A stretch of 64,000 nt of DNA, taken from assembly GCA_029959085.1 (NCBI GenBank), contig JARWIR010000003.1, positions 34,158,005 through 34,222,004 of the forward strand. The letters run 5' to 3'. The notes under the pieces are model-generated. The model did no database searches. It saw only the letters and a list, made by a program, of their open reading frames with translations, and was not told the origin of the DNA. How positions within the stretch are numbered: the first letter of the stretch is position 1; the number at the start of each line of letters is the position of its first letter. The DNA comes from Nemophila menziesii. Taxonomy: Eukaryota; Streptophyta; Magnoliopsida; Boraginales; Hydrophyllaceae. The position numbers were made by a program, and so were the translations under genes. Positions 55,030 through 64,000 of the stretch are shown one piece after another.

Positions 55030-55500
55030 TGTAGGTCATAAAGAAACTGACGATAACCGATGAAGAAATCAAAATGTTTGGACTTGAGAAAAATTCAGAA
55101 GAGCATGAAGAGGATAATAAAGAGGAAGAAGAAGAATATGATGAAGACGGGGACGAGATGAAATGGGGTGTTAATCAAACAATTAAGTAAGAAGAATAAA
55201 ATTCTGGAAAAAAAAATGATGAGGACGAAAAGAAGGATGAGGCTGACAAATTCAAGAAACATAGAAAAACAAAGAAGAAGAAAACAAATGAGGAGGAAGG
55301 CGATGAGTTTGTCAAATAAGAAAAAAAGAAGCGTAATCAAACCAAGAAACAACAAGAGGATCTGCAGGATGAAGAGTTGGAGGAAGAGAATGGGGAGTAT
55401 GCAGAATCATCGTCGTTTGTCGATCTTGCTTATGTTGAGTCCGGAGTGGGGCTCGTCTTTCTTGTGGTGAGCCTCGTGGTCGTCTTTTTGTCATATTCGA
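55030..55500 (+). pseudogene. Acidic/lysine-rich coding remnant, unknown
   Basis: After a TTGTAG acceptor-like site the sequence reads VIKKLTITDEEIKMFGLEKN and then Glu/Asp/Lys-rich stretches, with stops at about 55188 and 55317. The opposite-strand hydrophobic frame is its shadow. I do not recognise the protein. It may be a low-complexity part of a transposon protein. Confidence 0.35.
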
Positions 55501-55559
55501 TCATTCAACATTGTCAAAACATCTTAGGCCGCCAAGGTAAGGCATGTCTTATTCGAGTA

Positions 55560-56600
55560 TCTCCGTCAAAATAATATGAGAATCTAAGGCTAATTTAATT
55601 TGGAATTCTTTGTTTCTCAAGCCATGGGTAAATAACTATTGAGATATCGTATTATCTAGGTTATCTGTGTGGTAAGCTAATCTCCCGAACCTCTTGGTAT
55701 AATCTCTGAGTGATTCCCCCTTATACTGGTGTAACTCCAACAGTATGTATGAATCTCTTCTCTCGAATTTAATTCCTGTGAATCGTGCCTTCATTCTCTG
55801 GCTTATCTTATCATGTGACGTTATGTTTTTTGGCACTAGATTGGAGAACTAGTATTATGCCTTTCATAATAGGGTGGCATGAAAGCCAAATTTGGTTATT
55901 AAATCCATATGCCTCTTGTACATGTTTACATGCTGATAAGGTCAGTCGACCCATCATAGGACAAAACATGTGGTGGTTTGAAACGGCGAGGTAGTACCAC
56001 ATCCAATATCTCCCAAGTAAAAGAGATATCATGGTTGCTTCTTGATCAGCTCCAACCATGAGAATATCGTGTAGGACCTCCTGGGTACGTAGGGATTTGT
56101 AACCTCAACATTGTTTAGATGGTCGCGGGGAGGATTGTTCCTCCATGGTACTTAAGGTTGTAGGGTTTACACGAAACGTTCCAACATTCGAGGATTCCGG
56201 ACCTCTAGGTGAGGCTGGTGAATGAGTATGTTTACATTAGTCTATATAGACCATCTTGTAGGTATTACGAGGAGGGTGCATCCTCTATGTTTATTGGTGC
56301 ATCTTCCATCCATGGCTTATGCGGAGTAGCTTCTTTGACTGTGACTGGTACGTTGGATTCTATGGAAACAGTGTGCATCCTTAGAGGTGGAACCACCTTC
56401 GACTCTCTCTAAGATTCAGCATGGTGAGATTCTTAGAGTTGGAGGCGGTTTCTTCATCTCGTTGATCTCATAACACAGTTGTGTCTTGTCAGTGGCTCTA
56501 ATCTTGGCCATTTTGGTGGTATCTCAATGGGTGAAAGCCTTTCGCTTCCCGAAGTCACCGCCAAATTGATAGGACATATTTTACTAAGTAGATTTTTGTT
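55560..56600 (-). pseudogene. Ty3/gypsy gag relic
   Basis: Minus-strand frames read YKGESLRDYTKRFGRLAYHTD (55836-55636), the conserved C-terminal part of the retrotransposon gag domain, preceded in other frames by RSYTIFSWLELIKKQP and a charged N-terminal region (to about 56590). Frameshifts are frequent and no pol follows. Lineage uncertain, perhaps Tat-like. Confidence 0.6.
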
Positions 56601-57637
56601 GAAGTAATTAGGTTTTTGAGTGATGAATCAAAGTGGTTAGACGAAGAGATAAATTGTAAGTATTGAACTGGCTGAAGAGATAAGAAAGCTGGGTTAGATA
56701 AAAATGAACTCTACTACTGAAATGGCTTGAAATTTCCATGTGATTACATGGTTGATATAAGATTACAATTGATATATTTATATAACCGCATTCACTATTT
56801 CTACCCACTATTCCTGAACAAACCAACCTATTTTCTTGGTCCTATTACTAGCACAATCAGCATCGTTCTTCCTATACAGCCCACATCTATTTGATAGCAG
56901 TGTGGGGTTCGTTGGTAGCTTTCTTTCGATGTCTTGAGGTTGTGTATAGAGGATCAATGAGCTTCATGTATAATATGGCTCTACTCTTCTTACCTCGTCA
57001 TTCTACGGTGTATTAGCAGTCTTCTTGGACTTTACTTAGGAGATGAATTATAGAGTTGGCTCTCAAATGACACCTAATTTCTTCTGAGATTTGTGTGGTA
57101 TTCTCTATATATTAAATAGTTATACAACTTTATCCTTGTTTGAGAAGATCAAAAGTAGAAGGTAATGGTTCTCAATTAGTCTATTTTAAGGTTATAAATA
57201 TCTTCATTAACATTTATTATCAACTCTCTAAGCCCCATGAATTGATTAAACCCCTCACAATGATTGTTTATTTCTATGGTAATATGGATGTGTTTATAAG
57301 GTTTAATATTTTTTTAAGATTTTGGCCCTATATTGATTTTCTCTACCTCAAGGTTGAGTTAATTATTATACTCTGAATATATTCATGGATTCATCTATGT
57401 TTAATAACTGTAAATTCATTATAAATTGGATGCAAAGCCCATTTTCTCTATTTCTTTAAGATTAGGAGTTACATTATCACCTTTGTTTTGCTTGGTCTAT
57501 ATTCTAGATTAGGGTAATCTACTATGTTTTGTCGATCTGACTTGCATACTTATGTCTTGTTTTACATGTGGATCATGTCATATTATTACTATGTTGAAGG
57601 TAGATGGTTTTTTTTGTCAACATACCGTCCTACGACA
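56601..57637. other. No feature recognised
   Basis: AT-rich. Short frames here show no recognisable family. Confidence 0.5.
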
Positions 57638-58480
57638 CCTCACTATACAACCAATTATTTGAACCCTAACCTAGAAAACAAATGCATCATATCCAAATTA
57701 GATCCTCTGACGTCGATCTTTTGTCTAGTAGATTTTCCAATGGTGTCAGCCCTCTTGTTCATCTTTCTCTGTAGGTGTTGAAACTTTACAGACCCTTAAT
57801 GTTTACATCTCAGCGAACTTCCTCAAAACATGCTGGATTGAGCACATCGTTGTTGACGATAACCTGATACTTTGAATTACATCAAGGTTAACATAGAAGA
57901 AAACCTTCTCTGTATCCCCAATCTACTCGCGTAGCTTTGTTACAAACATAATCCACATGTACTTCCCCCTCAACCGTCGTCAAACATTACATTGATTTAA
58001 AAATGATTAATTTATACACCACTTTTTTTATGAATTGTCAACTCGTATTCCTGCAGGTTCCCATTTTTCGCAAACGGTGCATCAAAAAAAAATTCTCTTT
58101 TGGGACTTATGGTTGAAAGCCTTTGTTAATGTCATTAGTCACCTATTGACTTGCATTGACCAATTCACTCCAAAGAGTTTAGGTACCATTTTCTCTGCCA
58201 AGAAGATCACTCCCTTTGATCAATAGTAGTTCTCTCGTGATATGTATTCATATATTATTTTCATATATTTGAAAATATGAATGAAAAAAATTAGCCATCC
58301 ATTTCCCAAAACATTATGGCATATTCCTGTGTACTCAAATTTGTAAGGCGGAACCGACCCATATGTGCATGCTAACTGGGCAAAAGCAATAGAAATGTTT
58401 GCCTGGTTTTGTGTCTTCAGGACACCAATAACATTTATCATCTTTCGCACATTTCCATTTCCTCAAATTAAAAGTTGTTG
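57638..58480 (-). pseudogene. LINE 3' relic: zinc region and RNase H end
   Basis: Minus-strand fragments read KCYWCPEDTKPGKHFYCFC (zinc-binding region, about 58440-58380) and, further down, HLQRKMNKRADTIGKSTRQK (RNase H C-terminal strand and helix, about 57775-57715). They are heavily decayed and in several frames. The order matches LINE 1 at 2612-1678. Confidence 0.6.
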
Positions 58481-59721
58481 ATAAAGCGTTCTTACAAAAT
58501 TTATATTAAAAAATACGTACCATAGTTGAAATATTCGATTTCCAAACCAGATTCCGTATATCAAGATCTAAGATTTATTTGTCGTCAATGTTAGAGGAAC
58601 CTACGTGTGACTTTCTTAGATAAGATATGATAACCCGTCTTAGTCGAATAGTCATATGTTCTGGAACGCGACTAAAGGAAACTGTCCACATTGTTTCGTT
58701 GCTTAGACAAGGGGATGGTTTTACTTGGTGTTTGAATGGATTTGTGTTGTTAATTTTCCCTATTATTGTTCCACTTCCTTATTATGTTTTTGGGCCAATA
58801 TAATGTTTTGTAGCCTCTATTTGTCGTGGTGATTTGGATGTGATGTCTACTAGTGTGTTTCTCCAATTCTACTTGTACATTTTTTATTTATTGATATATG
58901 GCCACACTTGCATTAATGGGTTGGATGATGGCCCTCCATCTGTCATGGGGTTATTTTATGAAAGTAATGGATTGTTCATAGTTGGGGTTGTGACTGTGTT
59001 TGTGGTTGACCTTAAAGATTGATGTTATCGATTCTACATTGAGGGAGGTGGTGGCAGTGTTGGGAGTAGATTTAATAGGATGGATAATGACATGTTAGAG
59101 CTTAGCCATTTATTTTCCTTGCTCATTAATTTGCAGTTATTTGTAATTGGATTGGGTTAGGTATAACTACTCAACCCCCATGTTTTCTTTTGAATTTACC
59201 TATTTAGTTATTGTAAATTGAACAATACAAAAGAATAGGATTGAAAATTTTATTATTCGGTTTAGTATGTTTCTTTAATCTAAATTTTTTTAATATATTG
59301 GAGGAAATTTTACTCGGATTAAGTGAGTTCTCAAGAATTTTTTTATCAATGTGGAGAATTCTTACTTATTGGAGTAACTATCAGCCTTACTCTAAATGCT
59401 TTCTGAACAAAAATAAATTAATAATTAGTTATTTAAAATATATCGTTTTTTATATTTTTCATTTTTGTTTAGAGTCCCGAAAATAAGGTCATGATGAAAA
59501 TCAATATAGTAGAGTATGCGAAATAAAATTAACATTTCTTCAATAACAAGAGAATTGCAGTTGGGATGCGCAGTGACTATCGATATGATGTCTTGGATGG
59601 TTTTAGAGATGTACCATTCGATATCTTTTGGAAAGTGATAACATTGAAAACTTGTAACACATATGTTTTAATGATGATACTACAAAAAGTTAAAGTTAAT
59701 TCAAACATGTTGTATTTTAGA
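58481..59721. other. No feature recognised
   Basis: AT-rich intergenic DNA without a supported coding, RNA or repeat feature. Confidence 0.55.
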
Positions 59722-59766
59722 ATAGTTTTTTTTGGGTTACATGGGTGATCTGGGCTAGCTTGCAGA
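59722..59766 (-). mobile_element. SINE 3' end, truncated
   Basis: On the minus strand GCTAGCCCAGATCACCCATG is followed by TAACCC and an A-run, the same 3' end as the SINE at 46205-46416 with several changes. The head is missing. Confidence 0.6.
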
Positions 59767-61748
59767 ATAGTTATTAAATAGCAACTATTACAATTTGGCG
59801 TACAATATTGATTGTCTTACCCAAACAAACGTATAGTTTTGATAACTACCAGCATAACTAAAATTAATCTTACAAGACTTCAAACAATCATATTAATTTA
59901 ATTTAATACAGTCTAAGGAGGATCCAAGATAAAGAGACAAAGGGCATTTCTTCATAAGAAAAGGTATAAGGTCTACTAGGCATGTGAATAAATATTCTTT
60001 TATATATATATATTTACTTCTCAATATTAACAAGCAAGCAAATAGATTCAATGATATAATTAATAGGCTCATACATGTAGAGTTTAGTCGAGATAAACCA
60101 ATCACATAAAAACTATTAAATTTTGAACATATTTTGAGTTTGTGGGGGTGAGGAAATCGAAAAATTTCTTGACCCACTCACATATTTAAAATAAATGCTC
60201 TAATATTTCTTCACGATATTACATATATGACAAAGAGGGGAGAAAATCATTTTTTTTGTTATAAGACGAAATAAGTGCATATACTCCAACAGAAAGCACA
60301 GAAGATGATAAATAATTTTGTCAGCTTAAACAAAACAAATGGCATTTAGTGAGTAAAGTCTAAATTCTCATGTGATTCTACTATCTTAGTAGGCCCAACA
60401 AAATAATAACTAAATTTTTGAGACCCCATAAATCAAATTATATTCACTAACGTAACAACCTTTTGTTTACTTTATTTTTGTTGATAAGGATAACTAACAA
60501 CAAGCTTGAACATTACATATACCCCTAATACTTTATCATTACATTTTATTAAAATTGATATATCTTAGTAATCTGTTTTGTAGGGAAATAGTATATTGAA
60601 TTACTTGTATCATCAAAAGTCATTTGAGGAAAGAGTTCTAACAATTACATAGAAAAATGAAAAACATATAGACAAAAAAGATTCTTATTATTTTATTGGA
60701 ATATGAATGAATATTTAGTTTTTGGATTGGGTGAAGTCATTTAATTTAAAAAAAAAATTATATCTATAGCTCAAGGCCAACATTAATTAGGCTAAAAATA
60801 AAAACACAACATGTCTAAACACTATCCCAAAATAAACTAGGTACATAGTAACCCACCCAACTAGTCTCAAATAAAGAAAAATAAATTATTTACAAGAATT
60901 AGCCCAAACTGTTCCTTCTTTTTTTTGGTTAAAAACATATATATTAATTAAAGGATTATCGATTTATAGAATCTTGAAACATTTTTTCACTCAAAGGAAA
61001 TCTAAGGGACTGGAATTTTCTTAGAGGCCTAGAGGTTTGCAAATGAGCCAAAATACCCTATATAAAGACAAAATCTTTTCACAATCCAAATCCACAAACC
61101 ATTGACACTAAGCACAACTGGAGCCAAAGACTAACACTAAGCATGTCCAGTGGTGAAACTAAGCATGATGAACTTTGACACAGAACAACGAACTTTCCCA
61201 CACTAAGCACATTTGTCTAACATTAGGAAAAAGTTACTCATCACATTCGTGCATAGAACACTAAACAAATTCTTACACTGAACACTGATAAAAAAATACT
61301 TAACACTAATCAATGTAATCATTTATTAAAATACACTAAGCAATTCAAACTCAAAACTGAGAAATATTTTTAAAATAAGCATTAGCTGAAACCAAGAAAT
61401 ATACTTTGAGCAAATTTGTGTAAGATTGAGCAAATAAAATTTGCATACGTTTGTTATTAATCATGAGTATATCACATATTACAATTAGCAAAAAAACGTC
61501 GTTCCTTACATCAATCGTACTACACTAAGCAAATAAAAGATTAGTATTAATTAATTATTACTATCAATACGATACTTAAATTTTCAATTCATACATAAAA
61601 ATTTACAGGTGGGCTAGGGCAACGCCTGCTTCAAATATATCTAGGGTGATGTCATGATGACATCTAATTCTTCTTTGACGCAATAGTGAGAAAAGGAATA
61701 TGAATCCTAGTATATATATAAAGTTTGTACATCACCAAGCTTCGTGTC
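59767..61748. other. No gene; scattered CACTAAGCA motif
   Basis: AT-rich DNA. The nonamer CACTAAGCA occurs at 61106, 61135, 61201, about 61335 and about 61526, with several one-base variants between. Otherwise nothing recognised. Confidence 0.5.
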
Positions 61749-63285
61749 TGATGTCTCCTCATTTGTGATGATTTAATATTAAGATGAGACATCATTTTTA
61801 GTGTTTTAGAAGTATATCTAGTCGGTTTTCTCATGAATTATTACACTTTCCTATTTCTAGTCTTGATTTAATGAATTATTATTTTTAGAGCATATTGGGT
61901 TTAATTATTTATTTAGTGTGAATATTTAAAGATAAATATGGAGATTAATTAATTACCAAGTCAATTCTAAGAGATAAGGAAAGAAGATATGCATGGAAAT
62001 TGGAGATAATGAAACAAAAGCTAAAGTATGGAAAGATAAAGCTGCCAAATAAATCTGAATTTCACCACCCACGACCACAAATGGGCTTGTATCTCAAAAT
62101 CGGTTAGGAATTAGGAAGAACGGTCAAGAGCAAAGTTAAATATCTTTCCGAGATGATGAATTTCGACTACTGATACGCGTCAAACGGATAAGAATTGAAG
62201 CTGCTAGGACCAAAACAAAAACGGGCCTGATCTCATATTTTAGGGTTACGAATTTGAGTTGGGATAGGAGTCCACTACTTACCTTCTCCTTCAAGAAAAC
62301 GAATTAGGGCTTCTCTACACCTATAAATATACCCTTATATCACTTGTAAGTCATCCTTGCCTCACATTAATTAGTCCTTAGGTTTATTATCATCAGAATT
62401 ATTGAAGAGTGCAAGATGAAGTCTTTTATTATTTCTTTTAGTTTATTTCCTTCAGGTATGAACTAATTTTCCCATAGCTTGGGTTTTGCATTATGTATAA
62501 TCTATGAATTCTAGTTTCTTTCTATCTAAGTTTCTATCGAAAATTATATGTTTTAATCTGATATTAGCTTCTTACCTATATATTTGTTTATGTGTTTAGA
62601 TTTATTGTCTGTTTTCCTTGCGGTGCGCAACGTATAGGATTACATTAATAGTAGTTAGATGATCACCTTAGCTGGGTGTCTAATTATTGAAACACCACAT
62701 AACATCTAGTGTCGATATTGGTCTTGACAACACTAATTCTAACTAGATAGTGATTAGGGTATATTTTAACCACTATCACCATGTTTGGAATTGATTGCTT
62801 AGGGCCTTAGTAGCGCTTGATAACCCTGTTTGGACCAGCCTCGTGGTGTGTCCGTAGCCCCCTTAGTCGCTCTCCAGGCCTAAGAGAGGGAATTTAGAAT
62901 CCTGACTAAGTATCTAAGAACTAATTATCTTCCTTATTAACTAGAATTTGATAGAAAGAATTAGAAGGATTAGTGCATACTAGCAAAACCTAAGCTATAC
63001 TTCTCATCTCATATTTCTTATCTTTTATTTTATTGTCTTTTATTTATTTAGTTTAATTAATATTCTCTCAATCGTTCCTATTTATTTTGTCTTTTAATTA
63101 ATTACTTTCTACTTGTAATTTCTGCTCATTCGTATAACACACTAAGTCCTTGAGAACGAATCTAACTTATCATTAAAACTTGCATACGTCCTGTAATACT
63201 TGCATTATCGTGCTTGTCTAGGGTATTTAGTGCATTGTTTTCAGCGTTTATTTATCATATTTTAATCACACTCTAGGCGACACCA
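61749..63285 (+). repeat. Athila-related 5' LTR
   Basis: 1537 bp, TGATGTCTCC ... GGCGACACCA. It shares terminal sequences with the other two Athila LTRs but not their CCGTCAGGGT array. Confidence 0.82.
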
Positions 63286-63291
63286 AGTTTT

Positions 63292-63309
63292 TGGCGCCGC
63301 TGTCGGTGA
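63292..63309 (+). other. Primer binding site (tRNA-Asp type, decayed)
   Basis: TGGCGCCGCTGTCGGTGA, three mismatches from the tRNA-Asp complement. It is preceded by AGTTTT after the LTR, as in the other Athila element. Confidence 0.8.
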
Positions 63310-63459
63310 CTTGTGTCTCGTTATCGTGTGGGCTATCTATTTAGAGTAGTAGTTTTTAGTTAATTTTTATTTTTCAGTTTTATTGTTATTTTTTCCGGAT
63401 TTGCACTTGTGGTTTGCTTTAGTCTTTTTCAGGTTTTAATAGTGAATCTTTTGCCTCCT

Positions 63460-64000
63460 TTACCGGAGCCCGAAAGGTGCTTTAGACCTTAAACAGACGT
63501 ATTCGTGAAGAAAAAGCCTTAAGAAGAGAGATAGCAGATATACCAGATCCAGTAGATCCGAGAGTCCTTGGTCCATTGGGACATTTACAACCACCACCGG
63601 AAGGAGGTAACAGAAACAATAATAATCAGAACAGAGTTGAGTAAGACCTCCCAGGCTTGGGAGTACCATTTCATGTTCAACCATTAGGTTACCGTCCTCC
63701 AGAGATCCCTGAACATTAAATTTAGACCTGATCTGGTCATGCTCAGTCAATTTCAAAGTTTTGGACTCTACAGTGGTACAGCAATTCAAGATTCGGTAAG
63801 AGCGATTCAGAAGTTTATGCAGATTTGTGATGCTTATGTTACTCTAGGCATTACACGCGAGCAACTGTATTGTCATATGTTTCCGTTCTTTCTGACCGGT
63901 AAAGCTGGTGAGTGGCTAGATGGGCAACCACCAGGTACAATCAATACATGTACAGAACTTCAAGCCGCATTCTTTAACCGTTTTTATCCAAAGAGTATGA
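63460..64000 (+). pseudogene. Athila-related gag relic (partial)
   Basis: The plus frame reads RRIREEKALRREIADIPDP and GVPFHVQPLGYRPPEIPEH, then a stop, then MLSQFQSFGLYSGTA, AIQKFMQICDAYVTLGITRE and ELQAAFFNRFYPKSM to the window end. The last part is clearly related to residues about 125-215 of the Athila Gag at 19167-24800. At least three stop codons (near 63490, 63642 and 63717) make it a relic. The opposite-strand frame 63789-63460 is a shadow. Confidence 0.78.

Larger units (their letters stand above)
61749..64000 (+). mobile_element. Athila-related gypsy element, 5' part (runs off window)
   Basis: The 5' LTR (61749-63285), primer site (63292-63309) and gag relic (from about 63460) lie on the plus strand. 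The family is related to but distinct from the element at 13657-24939. The rest lies beyond the window. Confidence 0.82.

Noticed and set aside
55095..55355. Hydrophobic 86-codon minus-strand ORF resembling membrane helices
   Set aside because: It is the complement of a Glu/Lys-rich stretch on the plus strand, which automatically reads as Phe/Leu-rich.
63460..63789. 109-codon minus-strand ORF
   Set aside because: It overlaps the gag relic on the plus strand, which has clear similarity to Athila Gag. This is a shadow frame.

Overview
This window is plant nuclear DNA, almost certainly from a eudicot. The evidence is one LBD (LOB-domain) transcription factor gene with the family's usual intron, fragments of a plant solanesyl diphosphate synthase, and a dense set of plant transposons. 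These include Ty1/copia SIRE-type, Ty3/gypsy Athila and other gypsy, plant LINEs, CACTA, hAT-like elements, MITEs and a tRNA-derived SINE. The non-coding DNA is AT-rich, and most gene-like tracts outside the LBD gene and the two main LTR elements are frameshifted.

Layout. 1-1617: sparse DNA with a MITE end and a LINE RNase H relic. 1618-25750: one minus-strand LINE cut into three pieces by two LTR retrotransposons. A copia element (3289-10865) has 5-bp target duplications, and an Athila element (13657-24939) has an uninterrupted 1877-residue Gag-Pol frame and a separate 438-residue envelope-like frame. A non-autonomous hAT-like element (25751-26459) truncates the LINE. 26495-30130: an older SIRE-like copia relic. 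30810-31890: a 46-bp minisatellite split by a MITE. 32389-41090: an hAT-like unit with a 10-bp flanking duplication that carries exon fragments of solanesyl diphosphate synthase and was later invaded by a 7.34-kb CACTA transposon (32674-40014) with degenerate TNP2 and TNPA-like genes.

41420-42754: the LBD16-like gene on the minus strand (197 residues, two exons), the only gene I believe encodes a host function. 43480-46560: a LINE RNase H relic, a fold-back MITE, a C-rich region with a 46-bp tandem repeat, and a SINE. 46560-55500: an older, unidentified (possibly Mutator-like) unit split by a second degenerate LINE (47508-52800, itself carrying a hAT-type MITE with TSD) and by an Athila solo LTR (53376-54861). 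55560-58480: gypsy gag and LINE relics. 61749-64000: the 5' LTR, primer site and gag relic of another Athila-related element on the plus strand, running off the window.

The retroelement genes work as self-contained cassettes: gag, protease, reverse transcriptase, RNase H and integrase for the LTR elements, and nucleic-acid-binding ORF1 plus endonuclease/RT/RNase H for the LINEs. The most notable items are the gene-fragment-carrying hAT-like unit, the malformed ends of the Athila insertion, and clusters of perfect CCGG-centred palindromes at comparable positions in unrelated LTR elements.
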